A DNA stretch of 64,000 bases from Streptomyces tendae (GTDB lineage Bacteria; Actinomycetota; Actinomycetes; Streptomycetales; Streptomycetaceae): assembly GCF_014650435.1 (NCBI RefSeq), contig NZ_BMUY01000010.1:310001-374000 (forward strand), in the 5' to 3' direction. The notes under the pieces are model-generated. The model saw only the letters and a list, made by a program, of their open reading frames with translations, did no database searches and was not told where the DNA came from. The translations under genes were made by a program, and so were the position numbers. Below, one piece after another: positions 54,301 through 61,967 of this stretch; the first letter of the stretch is position 1, and every line of letters starts with the position of its first letter.

Positions 54301-54744
54301 CGAGGTGGCCACGGCCAGGTCCTCCAGCAGGGCGGGCTTGTACCCCTCGCCCAGGAAGGCCGCGACGGCGGCGTCGCCGTTGTCCAGGGCGGCGGACGCC
54401 TCGCGCCGGGTGCCCTTGCCGGCCCGGAAGATGAGCCGCGAGACGGCGACGCGGTTGTCCTCCGCGACGACCGTCGGGAGCGTTTCGGTGAGGAACGTCC
54501 GGACGTCGGCGTCGGTGCCGTAGAGCGCGTAGGCGGCGGCGGCCTTGGTGGCGCGGCCGCCCGTGGACCAGGCCTTGACCACCTTCGCCCGGTCGGTGTC
54601 CGGCAGCACGAGCGAGCCGTCCGCGGGATCCTCCCCGTCGGCCGCGCGGGCGGGCCGGGCCAGGGAGAAGGGGGTGGCCGCCACTGCGGTGGCGGCCGCG
54701 ACCGCGCCGAGCAGGCGTCTGCGGCTCCAGAACATCGTCTGCAT
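51385..54744 (-). CDS. Tat-exported ALF-repeat, alanine-rich coiled-coil protein
   Basis: A 1,119-residue protein beginning MQTMFWSRRRLLGAVAAATA, a Tat signal (SRRRLL). About 40 residues after it come four ~40-residue ALF repeats (REASAAL..G....V..FL), then ~340 residues of Ala-rich heptad coiled coil, four more ALF repeats (about 600-770) and a second Ala-rich coil. The C-terminus has a hydrophobic stretch (ATGFIAAGLGLASLVFPPLA) and ends in SITSGLSNFF, without a recognisable enzyme domain. ALF repeats occur in actinobacterial polymorphic toxins; this one would be a carrier without a cargo. ATG 54735 is an alternative start. Confidence 0.85.
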   Translation of the reverse strand: MQTMFWSRRRLLGAVAAATAVAATPFSLARPARAADGEDPADGSLVLPDTDRAKVVKAWSTGGRATKAAAAYALYGTDADVRTFLTETLPTVVAEDNRVAVSRLIFRAGKGTRREASAALDNGDAAVAAFLGEGYKPALLEDLAVATSIVSSTGGKGVRREASAALDTNTQQALEDFLVEGQYTGALEDAQVQVAAMMVGAGPEVKKYADRALSGTASDVQWFLDTGQHIARARDQESATIAELVAVVEREGKQAQAETDLAVEASERAQTAAQKAKEAAEKAAAEAAAAKDDVRRSAAAARKAASAAKGAANAARDAISASNAAVVASRRASWAAAAASQAAATAGNAASRAYSAAIAASKDANKTQQAKDAAFAARDAAAKAQTAARAADYAASASAAAYNAGNSAASAARNSAAAATAAAQAAAAAGASQAEANEAKRQAAIATTAANRATNAASTAQALANTAASAARKARDAANSAAEHALKAADAADEAVKYAGQAIDYANKSTAHAEEAVKAANNATTAVEEAMATEQAAREAELARLEQDMLQGMDEARLLAEIEAQEQAEYDDKRTQDEQTAAALKETIAAAEKALFETGDLALAATLGRRAATGLLEAKGAWTRQAAQYALAGTDDDLYSWIDLDRALAQGQDDRETVLYLAEISSPAVAEAAQAALESESATAVGDFLTSGVIRASKDDSLVQISRILNDNPGKAVIKAANDALDAGTPEAISDFFDRTYPEAVREDDAVATSTALANGGEYVKSYAQVALEGPTWMRRNFVQVVQHTAAQLDHDSATHVAAIRGAIAAAAKIAHQAQEDAALASKAAAEARNAADKAKEWADKAIASAKQADSYADQARDNADAADKSAADAKTSASAAKAAAATARSASRSANYSANKAVDSARSALQSSYSAQASAASARQSELEAGRDAKAAAAASSQARAIVAQKRAAEQREEARRAKERAQQQRQEGRDPADNETNDEVHPNGTGSGKEDWWSDASWWADAANTVSIATGFIAAGLGLASLVFPPLAAGAAFFGYVSLGAGALGSLFTGLEHGFTSGEFVKSIGGTALNLATFGRGKLVVSAGKKVAPVVHKVAEEGKELVSSITSGLSNFF

Positions 54745-54941
54745 GGGTGAGTTGTCCTCGTCTTCGTGGGTGGGCGGCAACGAATGCACGCGATGGGCCG
54801 TGCCTATTTGAGCGCTCTTCGTTGGGGAAATCAATTGCGAATAAGGGGATGTGAGGAAGCGTCAGGAATGCCCGTTCGGTGACTCCATTGATCTGCACAG
54901 GTTCTTCACGTCGAGTCGCACAACCTTTGCAAAACGTGAGA

Positions 54942-55030
54942 GACGTCACCCGACCTCCTCAAGTGACGTCCCGTTTGAGGTAGTTAACTCGGTGGACAGT
55001 GGTCACCGCGTGACGTGACATGGTCACTGC
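54942..55030. promoter_or_regulatory. Cluster of TGACGT/GTCAC palindromes in divergent promoter
   Basis: The 403-base gap 54745-55147 is AT-richer than the genome and lies between the ALF gene and the plus-strand exported protein gene. It has GACGTCACC (54942-54950), AGTGACGTC (54962-54970), and two adjoining palindromes, GTCAC-CGC-GTGAC and GTGAC-ATG-GTCAC, in 55002-55027. The repeated TGAC/GTCA half-sites point to one dimeric regulator with several sites. Confidence 0.5.
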
Positions 55031-55147
55031 GACGGCACCGGGGGTTCAGGAATGGTTATTCCGGCAGTCACGTACCGCGCGATTTCCGTCCCGCAATTTC
55101 GGCCGGGTGCGGACGCCCGGCTGTACCTGAATTGATTAAGGATCGGC

Positions 55148-55690
55148 ATGAGAGAAAACGTCGTTGTCGCGGCGAATTCACGAAAAAGGAAGCGGCTCAT
55201 CGCGCGCACCCTGATCGCGGCCGCCGCCGCGGGGGCGCTGGCGTGGGGCGTGCTCGCCTCCGTGCCCCAGCAGCCGGCCGGCGGCCCGTCGGTGTCCGTC
55301 GCCGACGAGGCGCCGGGGTACGCGGTGGAGGACTTCGACTACCCGCAGGCGGACAAGATCGAGGCGGAACAGAACATCCTGCTCAAGCGGGGCGACGGTC
55401 ACATCACGCTGGTGGACTGCGCCAGCGGGACGGGGTTCATCGAGGTGCGGGCGCGGCGGACCGCGGACAAGGTCTGCTTCAAGTCGGTGGGCGACTCGGG
55501 CTGGCTGACCCTGGAGATCCCCGCGGTGTACTCGATGCGGGGCAACGAGTACGAGACGCAGGTGGACATGACCGTGGGGGACGAGGAGAAGTCCTTCGAC
55601 CTGGAGAAGAACACCTGGACACCGGTGGGCGAGAGCGCCGACGAGCAGAACCGTGAGCACCTGCTCGTGGAGATCAGGACCTCCAAGTAG
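55148..55690 (+). CDS. Small exported protein of unknown function
   Basis: A 180-residue protein with a basic n-region (NSRKRKRLIAR) and one hydrophobic segment (TLIAAAAAGALAWGVLASV, about 22-40) that is a signal peptide or anchor. The mature part is acidic, with two Cys (VDCASGTG, DKVCFKSVG) that could pair. No family recognised. AAGGA precedes the ATG; the pseudo-protease gene follows after 47 bases. Confidence 0.75.
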   Translation: MRENVVVAANSRKRKRLIARTLIAAAAAGALAWGVLASVPQQPAGGPSVSVADEAPGYAVEDFDYPQADKIEAEQNILLKRGDGHITLVDCASGTGFIEVRARRTADKVCFKSVGDSGWLTLEIPAVYSMRGNEYETQVDMTVGDEEKSFDLEKNTWTPVGESADEQNREHLLVEIRTSK

Positions 55691-55737
55691 CGCCCAGACG
55701 ACCGCCTCAGCCGGACCTCCCAGCAAGGAACCCAAGC

Positions 55738-57951
55738 ATGCGACACACCAGACCCGTGCGCCTCGCCGCACTGGCCGCAGCCCTGACCGCGGGAACGCTC
55801 GTCCTGACCGCCGTGCCCGCCTCCGCCGTCACGGGGCCCGCCTCCGACGCCTCCGACACCACGCACGCCTACACGGCGCAGATCGTCGTCGGCGACCACG
55901 ACCGCGGCTGCTCCGGCGTCCTGGTCGACACCGAATGGCTGCTCACCGCGGCCAGTTGCTTCGCCGACAACCCCGCCGAGAGCCTCGCGGTGCCCGCGGG
56001 CAAGCCGGCCCGCACGACCACCGCGACCATCGGCCGCGCCGACCTCACCGGCACCGGCGGCGCCGTCCGTACGGTCGTCGAGCTGGTGCCCCGCACCGAC
56101 CGCGACCTGGTCCTGGCCCGGCTGAACCGCCCGGTCGCGAACGTCACGCCCCTCGCCCTGGCCGGTGCCGCGCCCACCACGGGCGAGCAGCTGACGCTGG
56201 CCGGCTACGGCCGCAGCAAGACCGAGTGGGCGCCGCTGAACCTGCACACCGGGGTCTTCTCGGTGGACGCCTCCGACGCCACCACCGCGACGGTGACGGG
56301 CCAGGACGGCGCGGCGGCGTGCATGGGCGACACCGGCGGTCCGCTGGTGCGCACCGTGAACGGCACCAAGCAGCTGGCCGCCCTGAGCAGCCGCTCCCAC
56401 CAGGGCGGTTGCTTCGGCATCGACGCCGCCGAGACCCGTACCGGCGGCGTGGTCACCCGCGTCGACGACCTGGGCTCCTGGGTGGCGTCCAAGGTCGGCG
56501 CCAACCGCATCACCGACTTCAACTGCGACGGCGTCGAGGACATCGCCGTGGCCGACCCCGAGGCGACCGTCGGCGGCGACGCCAAGGCGGGCCTGGTCCG
56601 CGTCGTCTACGGCGGCGGCAAGGGCACGGCGCAGATCGACCAGGACCTCGACTGGGTCCCGGGCGGTGCCGAGGCCAACGACCTCTTCGGCCAGGCCGTC
56701 GACACCGTCGACTACGACGAGGACGGCTGCACCGACCTGGCGGTCGGCACCCCGGGCGAGAACCTGGGCGACGCCGTGGACGCGGGCATGGCCGACGTCC
56801 TGCTCGGCGCCCCCGGCGGCATCGGTACCGGTGCCACCAAGGACGTCCACTTCCAGCAGGCCACGGGCAACGGCTCCATCAGCGCCTCCACACCGGAGAG
56901 CGGAGACCTGATGGGGCAGGCGATGGTCGCGGGCACCACCGCCGCCGGCGAACCCTTCGTCGTCATCGGCGTGCCCGGTGAGGGCCTGAGCGGCGCGGCC
57001 GGGGCCGGCGAGGCGTTCTACGTGAGCGGCGGCACCAACGTCTCCGTGCACCAGGACAAGCTGGACGTCCCCGGCGCGGTGGAGGCGAACGACGGCTTCG
57101 GCGCCGTGCTGGCCGCCGACGCCAACCACCTCGCCATCGGCGCGCCCAACGAGGCCATCGGCACCGACGCGGCCGCCGGCAACCTGGTGGTCTTCTCGCA
57201 CACGCTGAACAGCGAGAAGCGGCCCACCCCGCTGTTCGGTCTCGATCAGGACCTGGACACCGTCTCCGGCGGTGCCGAGGCCGGCGACCGCTTCGGCGCC
57301 GCCCTGGCTCTCGCCCCGTACCGCGCGTCGGGCGCGGCGCGTGCCGACGGGTCGATCCTCGCGGTCGGTGCACCGGGCGAGGCCCTGAACGTGAACGGCG
57401 TCAGCAAGGCCGAGACGGGCAGCGTGATCACCTTCCGGGTCACCGCCTCGGGCGCCTACACCCAGCTCGACGGATACTCCTCCGGCACCGGTGACGACGA
57501 CGTCTCCGGCACCTCCGAGGCCGGTGACCACTTCGGCTCCACCCTGACGGCGATCAACACCGCGCCGCGTGCGGTGAGCACCGAGGCGACCCTGAAGATG
57601 GCCGTCGGCATCCCGGACGAGGCGATCGGCTCGGCGGCCTCCTCCGGCGCCGTGCACGTCTTCTCGATGCTTGGTGCGCCCGGGGCCAACGACAAGTGGA
57701 TCGAGTCCGGCGACGGCGACGGCGTCCCCGGCGCGCCGGGCGCGAACCAGCGCCTCGGCTCCAGCATCCACTTCACCGGCACCCACCTCTACGTGGGCAT
57801 GCCCTACGGCCCGACGGCCACGGGCGCGCTCTACGCCCTGCCGATGTCCAACGTGACCCTCGGCGAGCCCAACGCCGCGGTCACCGCCTACCAGCCGGGA
57901 CAGGGCGGCCTGCCCGCCGCCGGCACCACCTTCGGACACGCGGCGCGGTAG
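55738..57951 (+). CDS. Secreted FG-GAP protein with inactive trypsin-like domain
   Basis: A 737-residue exported protein. The Sec signal ends at VPASA (30). Residues ~43-260 are a trypsin fold, but the catalytic positions read TAASC (Ser73 instead of His), DLVL (Asp123 kept) and CMGDTGGPL (Thr199 instead of Ser), so proteolysis is not expected. Residues ~265-720 form an FG-GAP/integrin-like beta-propeller with about seven repeats (FGxAxxxxD, DLAVGTPGE, LAIGAPNEAIG). It probably binds a ligand or surface. AAGGAACC lies before the ATG. Confidence 0.87.
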   Translation: MRHTRPVRLAALAAALTAGTLVLTAVPASAVTGPASDASDTTHAYTAQIVVGDHDRGCSGVLVDTEWLLTAASCFADNPAESLAVPAGKPARTTTATIGRADLTGTGGAVRTVVELVPRTDRDLVLARLNRPVANVTPLALAGAAPTTGEQLTLAGYGRSKTEWAPLNLHTGVFSVDASDATTATVTGQDGAAACMGDTGGPLVRTVNGTKQLAALSSRSHQGGCFGIDAAETRTGGVVTRVDDLGSWVASKVGANRITDFNCDGVEDIAVADPEATVGGDAKAGLVRVVYGGGKGTAQIDQDLDWVPGGAEANDLFGQAVDTVDYDEDGCTDLAVGTPGENLGDAVDAGMADVLLGAPGGIGTGATKDVHFQQATGNGSISASTPESGDLMGQAMVAGTTAAGEPFVVIGVPGEGLSGAAGAGEAFYVSGGTNVSVHQDKLDVPGAVEANDGFGAVLAADANHLAIGAPNEAIGTDAAAGNLVVFSHTLNSEKRPTPLFGLDQDLDTVSGGAEAGDRFGAALALAPYRASGAARADGSILAVGAPGEALNVNGVSKAETGSVITFRVTASGAYTQLDGYSSGTGDDDVSGTSEAGDHFGSTLTAINTAPRAVSTEATLKMAVGIPDEAIGSAASSGAVHVFSMLGAPGANDKWIESGDGDGVPGAPGANQRLGSSIHFTGTHLYVGMPYGPTATGALYALPMSNVTLGEPNAAVTAYQPGQGGLPAAGTTFGHAAR

Positions 57952-57966
57952 ACACCGCGTCAGTCC

Positions 57967-58644
57967 TCAGCCGGCCGTGGCGTCCAGCGCCACGGCCGGC
58001 GCGTTCGCGGGGTGCGGCACGCCCGACGGATCGAGTACGAACAGCGCGACGTCCAGCAGGTCGCCGCGGACCCGGGCGTCCTCGGCGTACCCGGCGAGCG
58101 AGAAGTACACGCCCCGCGCCGACTCCGCCATGGCCGTCAGCCACAGGCACTCCACGTCCCGCACCGAGGCCGGGCCCACCGTCGGATCCACCTGGACGAC
58201 GATGCCGGGCGCGGCCAGACCGATGCCGGACAGCGGACGCTGGTCGGCGCGGCGCACGTCCCGGTGGCCCAGGCCGCGCAGATAGAGGACGGCCGCGGTG
58301 ACCGCGTCCCGCGCGGTGCGGATCGGAACGGCCCGGTGCGCCGGAACCCGTGATCCCGGGGTGCGCCCGGACCGGCCGGTCGCGGCGGGGTGAACCGGCA
58401 CGCACAGCACCGTCCCGCAGGGGCAGCCCAGCTCGGGCCGCGGCCACCGGCTCTCGGCCCCGCACGCCGCACAGCGCAGCCCGATCCACTCCTCGTCCCA
58501 CGCCCGGTGGGTGACCTCGGTCGCGGCTCCGCGCGGGTCCAGCTCCGGGGCGACGGGCGCCCCGCAGGCGCAGGGGTACGACGGTGCCGTGTAGCGGTGC
58601 CGGCGCCCGCAGGCGGAGCAGCACACCGAGATGGTCTCGGACAT
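57967..58644 (-). CDS. Zinc-ribbon protein with degenerate Mrr/restriction-endonuclease-like domain
   Basis: About 225 residues. The N-terminal half has four Cys pairs (CCSACG, CACG, CAACG, CPCG), forming one or two zinc ribbons. The C-terminal half (TAAVLYLRGLGHRDVRRAD, GIGLAAPGIVVQVDPTVGP, GVYFSLAGYAEDAR) follows the order of Mrr-type PD-(D/E)xK domains, but the expected catalytic Lys of a QxK motif is Asp (VQVD). It probably binds rather than cuts nucleic acid. ATG 58653 is an alternative start. Confidence 0.7.
   Translation of the reverse strand: MSETISVCCSACGRRHRYTAPSYPCACGAPVAPELDPRGAATEVTHRAWDEEWIGLRCAACGAESRWPRPELGCPCGTVLCVPVHPAATGRSGRTPGSRVPAHRAVPIRTARDAVTAAVLYLRGLGHRDVRRADQRPLSGIGLAAPGIVVQVDPTVGPASVRDVECLWLTAMAESARGVYFSLAGYAEDARVRGDLLDVALFVLDPSGVPHPANAPAVALDATAG
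57971..57999 (+). terminator. Hairpin terminating the FG-GAP gene, inside the convergent gene
   Basis: CCGGCCGTGGCG (57971-57982) and CGCCACGGCCGG (57988-57999) form a perfect 12-base stem with a 5-base loop, 19 bases past the plus-strand stop. The stem is also coding for the last residues of the minus-strand gene. Confidence 0.7.
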
Positions 58645-58693
58645 GACCCCCATCGTCCTCTCTTGACGGCCCCCGGCCGCCCACTTACATTAC

Positions 58694-58729
58694 TTCCAGA
58701 TCGTAGAAAACAAATTTCGCTATACGGAA
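58694..58729. promoter_or_regulatory. Palindromic operator upstream of gcl
   Basis: A 36-base AT-rich element with TTCC...GGAA outer arms (58694-58697, 58726-58729) and GAAA...TTTC inner arms (58706-58709, 58715-58718). A TACGGAAG direct repeat follows (58723-58730, 58735-58742). Position and composition fit an IclR-type regulator such as the AllR/GclR class that controls glyoxylate genes; the identity is inferred. Confidence 0.55.
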
Positions 58730-58800
58730 GTTGCTACGGAAGAAGCTCACCGCGGGGCGCGACGGGAGTGCGAATCCGACAGCCGGATCAGGAGTACTCG

Positions 58801-60585
58801 ATGGCTCGTATGACCGCTGCCCGAGCGGCAGTTGAGATCCTCAAGCGCGAGGGCGTCACCGACGCGTTCGGTGTGCCCGGTGCGGCGATCAACCCCTTCT
58901 ACGCGGCGCTCAAGGCGTCCGGCGGCGTCCAGCACACCCTCGCCCGTCACGTCGAGGGTGCCTCGCACATGGCCGAGGGCTACACCCGCACCCACCCCGG
59001 CAACATCGGCGTCTGCATCGGCACCTCGGGACCGGCCGGCACCGACATGATCACGGGCCTCTACTCGGCGATCGGCGACTCGATCCCGATCCTGTGCATC
59101 ACCGGCCAGGCGCCGACCGCGGTGATCCACAAGGAGGACTTCCAGGCCGTCGACATCGCCTCCATCGCCAAGCCGGTGACGAAGATGGCGGTCACCGTCC
59201 TGGAGGCCGCGCAGGTCCCCGGTGTCTTCCAGCAGGCGTTCCACCTGATGCGCTCCGGCCGCCCAGGACCGGTCCTGATCGACCTGCCGATCGACGTCCA
59301 GACGACCGAGATCGAGTTCGACCCGGAGACCTACGAGCCGCTCCCGGTCTACCGGCCCACCGCCACCCGCGCCCAGATCGAGAAGGCGATCGGCCTGCTC
59401 AACGCGTCCGAGCGCCCGCTGATCGTGGCCGGCGGCGGTGTCATCAACGCCGACGCGGCCGACCTGCTCGTGGAGTTCGCCGAGCTGACCGGCACCCCGG
59501 TCGTGCCGACCCTGATGGGCTGGGGCCTGCTGCCCGACGACCACGAGCTGAACGCCGGCATGGTCGGCCTGCAGACCTCGCACCGCTACGGCAACGCGAC
59601 CTTCCTCGAGTCGGACTTCGTCCTCGGCATCGGAAACCGCTGGGCCAACCGCCACACCGGCAAGCTGGACGTCTACACCGCGGGGCGCAAGTTCGTCCAC
59701 GTCGACGTCGAGCCCACCCAGATCGGCAAGATCTTCGCCCCGGACTACGGCATCGCCTCCGACGCCAAGGCCGCACTGGAGCTGTTCGTCGAGGTCGCGC
59801 GCGAACTGAAGGCGGCCGGCCAGCTGCCCGACCGCTCCGCGTGGGCCGCCTCCGCGCAGGAGCGCAAGGCCACCCTCCAGCGCCGTACGCACTTCGACGA
59901 CATCCCGATCAAGCCGCAGCGCGTCTACGAGGAGATGAACAAGGCCTTCGGGCCGGAGACCCGGTACGTCTCCACCATCGGCCTCTCGCAGATCGCCGGC
60001 GCCCAGATGCTGCACGTCTACCGCCCGCGGCACTGGATCAACTGCGGCCAGGCCGGCCCGCTCGGCTGGACCGTCCCGGCCGCCCTCGGCGTCGCCAAGG
60101 CCGACCCGGACGCCCAGGTCGTGGCGCTCTCCGGCGACTACGACTTCCAGTTCATGCTGGAGGAACTGGCCGTCGGCGCGCAGCACCAGATCCCGTACGT
60201 GCACGTCCTGGTCAACAACTCCTACCTGGGCCTGATCCGCCAGGCGCAGCGGGCGTTCGACATCGACTTCCAGGTCAACCTGGAGTTCGAGAACATCAAC
60301 TCGCCCGAGCTGGGCGTCTACGGCGTCGACCACGTCAAGGTCGCCGAGGGCCTGGGCTGCAAGGCGATCCGGGTGACCGACCCGAACGAGCTGGGCGCGG
60401 CCCTGGAGCAGGCCAAGAAGCTGGCCGCCGAGCACCGGGTGCCGGTCGTCGTCGAGGCGATCCTGGAGCGCGTCACCAACATCTCCATGTCCGGCACGAA
60501 CGACATCTCCAACGTGGTGGAGTTCGAGGAGGTGGCCACGGAGCCGGGGCACGCCCCGACCGCGGTCAGGACGCTGAAGGTCTGA
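58801..60585 (+). CDS. gcl: Glyoxylate carboligase (tartronate-semialdehyde synthase)
   Basis: A 594-residue thiamine-diphosphate enzyme joining two glyoxylates to tartronate semialdehyde and CO2. FGVPGAAINPFYAAL and ARHVEGASHMAEGY are diagnostic: residue 51 is Val, as in E. coli Gcl, where nearly all ThDP enzymes have Glu. The C-terminal domain has GDYDFQFMLEELAVGAQHQIP with the diphosphate/Mg motif and NNSYLGLIRQAQRAFD. Length is typical. AGGAG lies seven bases before the ATG. Its product goes to tartronate semialdehyde reductase, encoded at the right edge. Confidence 0.95.
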   Translation: MARMTAARAAVEILKREGVTDAFGVPGAAINPFYAALKASGGVQHTLARHVEGASHMAEGYTRTHPGNIGVCIGTSGPAGTDMITGLYSAIGDSIPILCITGQAPTAVIHKEDFQAVDIASIAKPVTKMAVTVLEAAQVPGVFQQAFHLMRSGRPGPVLIDLPIDVQTTEIEFDPETYEPLPVYRPTATRAQIEKAIGLLNASERPLIVAGGGVINADAADLLVEFAELTGTPVVPTLMGWGLLPDDHELNAGMVGLQTSHRYGNATFLESDFVLGIGNRWANRHTGKLDVYTAGRKFVHVDVEPTQIGKIFAPDYGIASDAKAALELFVEVARELKAAGQLPDRSAWAASAQERKATLQRRTHFDDIPIKPQRVYEEMNKAFGPETRYVSTIGLSQIAGAQMLHVYRPRHWINCGQAGPLGWTVPAALGVAKADPDAQVVALSGDYDFQFMLEELAVGAQHQIPYVHVLVNNSYLGLIRQAQRAFDIDFQVNLEFENINSPELGVYGVDHVKVAEGLGCKAIRVTDPNELGAALEQAKKLAAEHRVPVVVEAILERVTNISMSGTNDISNVVEFEEVATEPGHAPTAVRTLKV

Positions 60586-60605
60586 CGGACCCGGCGCCGA
60601 GAGCC

Positions 60606-60646
60606 GAGAACGGCCCGTCCCTCTCCTCGGGGGACGGGCCGTTCTC
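60606..60646 (+). terminator. Perfect 16-base hairpin after gcl
   Basis: GAGAACGGCCCGTCCC (60606-60621) and GGGACGGGCCGTTCTC (60631-60646), loop 9 bases, starting 20 bases after the gcl stop. Confidence 0.85.
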
Positions 60647-60662
60647 ACGTGTGTGCGGCCCC

Positions 60663-61325
60663 TCAGTCCGAGCCGCCACCGCCGCCACCGCCCCCGGAGC
60701 CGCAGCCGCCCGTATGGTCCCCGTGGTGGCCCGTGCCGCCGCCCCAGTCGCCCGAGACCGAGTCCTCGTACTCGTCGCGCCACCTCAGGAACCTGCCCCG
60801 GCCCAGGGAGAAGCGCACGCCGTCGGCCGGGGTGCCCGGGGCCGTCAGCCCGGTCCGCAGCGCGAAGCGCGGCAGCAGCAGGCGCAGGGCGGCATCGCCG
60901 TGCAGGGCGACCGCGAGCAGCGTGTCGTCGTCCGTCAGGCCGTGCCTGACCGCCGGCAGCGGGTGCCGCTCCCGCCAGAACTCCACGCGCCGACGGGCAC
61001 CGCGGGTCGGCCTGAGCCAGGGGTGGCCGAGCAACCCGTCCTCGGCGAGCGGGATGCGCGTCAGGGCCACGGCGAGGCGCACGTCCGGGTGGCGGACCAG
61101 CTCACGAGCGGTGAGCGGCTCGTGCAGACAGTCCAGGACCGTCCCCTCGAACGGCCCCAGGCCCTCCGGCTCGGGACCCGCCGCGCACAGCGTCCTGCGC
61201 GGTCCGGTCTCGACGGCCCCCAGCAGGTGCAGGGCGACCAACGCCACCGTGACGGCCGCCGGCGGCCCGCCGCCCAGCAGCGCGATCTGGTGCGGCTCCC
61301 ACCCGATCTCCGTGACACCGTCCAC
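60663..61325 (-). CDS. TIGR04222-like protein with Gly-rich tail
   Basis: A 220-residue protein. The start (WEPHQIALLGGGPPAAVTVALVALHLLGAVE) matches the region of TIGR04222-type actinobacterial proteins that begins 'xxYExAxLxGGPxRAVxxAL', here without clear membrane segments. The C-terminus is a poly-Gly tail with a single Cys (GGCGSGGGGGGGGSD), also typical of that group. Function unknown. Starts with GTG 61325. Confidence 0.68.
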   Translation of the reverse strand: MDGVTEIGWEPHQIALLGGGPPAAVTVALVALHLLGAVETGPRRTLCAAGPEPEGLGPFEGTVLDCLHEPLTARELVRHPDVRLAVALTRIPLAEDGLLGHPWLRPTRGARRRVEFWRERHPLPAVRHGLTDDDTLLAVALHGDAALRLLLPRFALRTGLTAPGTPADGVRFSLGRGRFLRWRDEYEDSVSGDWGGGTGHHGDHTGGCGSGGGGGGGGSD

Positions 61326-61392
61326 GACCCCACCCCCGTGCGCCCCGTGTTGTGCCGGGGTTGTGCCCGCTGCGGGGGACTCCTACGCCCGC

Positions 61393-61653
61393 TCAGCCAC
61401 CGTGGTGCTCCTGGTGCTCGTGGTGTTCGTGCAGCCCAGGCCAGTCCTCCGGGCCGCCGCCCTGCCACTCGACCAGGTCGCTGTCCTCCACGTCGGTCAC
61501 GTAGAGGTCGGCCAGCCGCAGCAGTTCGGCGACGTCGTCGATGTGCGAGGCGACGCCCAGGGTCTCCTCGCCGGAGGTGACCCGGCGCGAGCCGTCCAGG
61601 GCGGGGGAGTGGACGACGATGTGCGGGTGCTCGGGTGGGTGTGCCGTTGCCAT
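61393..61653 (-). CDS. Small acidic His-rich protein of unknown function
   Basis: An 86-residue protein without membrane segments; it ends in a His/Glu-rich tail (GLHEHHEHQEHHGG) that could bind metal ions. The middle, TLGVASHIDDVAELLRLADLYVTDVEDSDLVEWQGGGPEDW split over two strands, looks folded. GGAG precedes the ATG at 61653. It lies 67 bases after the TIGR04222-like gene start region on the same strand. Confidence 0.65.
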   Translation of the reverse strand: MATAHPPEHPHIVVHSPALDGSRRVTSGEETLGVASHIDDVAELLRLADLYVTDVEDSDLVEWQGGGPEDWPGLHEHHEHQEHHGG

Positions 61654-61816
61654 GTCTCCAGGCTGCTGCGCGGGCGGGCGATCCGCACGCCGGAGCACGT
61701 AGGAGCACCCGGTGAACGCCGAGAGGCGCCGGATGCGGGACCGTCCGCATCCGGCGCCACTCAGCCGGTGAAGGTTCTTGGTGAGGGTTGTCGCCGAAGG
61801 TTTCTTCACGTGGTGT

Positions 61817-61868
61817 CCGTCCGGCGGCGCGAGGCTGGGCGCGACAGGTCGTTCGCGCCGCCGGACGG
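61817..61868. terminator. Perfect 16-base hairpin in the gap before the catalase end
   Basis: CCGTCCGGCGGCGCGA (61817-61832) and TCGCGCCGCCGGACGG (61853-61868), loop 20 bases. It lies 259 bases beyond the catalase stop and could end that minus-strand transcript. Confidence 0.5.
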
Positions 61869-61967
61869 GGCTTGCGGGGCCTCTCGGGAAGAGAGGTGTG
61901 TGGCTGGGACCGCGGCGGTGCGACGGGCCGGAACGGCTCCTCCCCTCAGGTCGTAGGAGAAGCGTCC

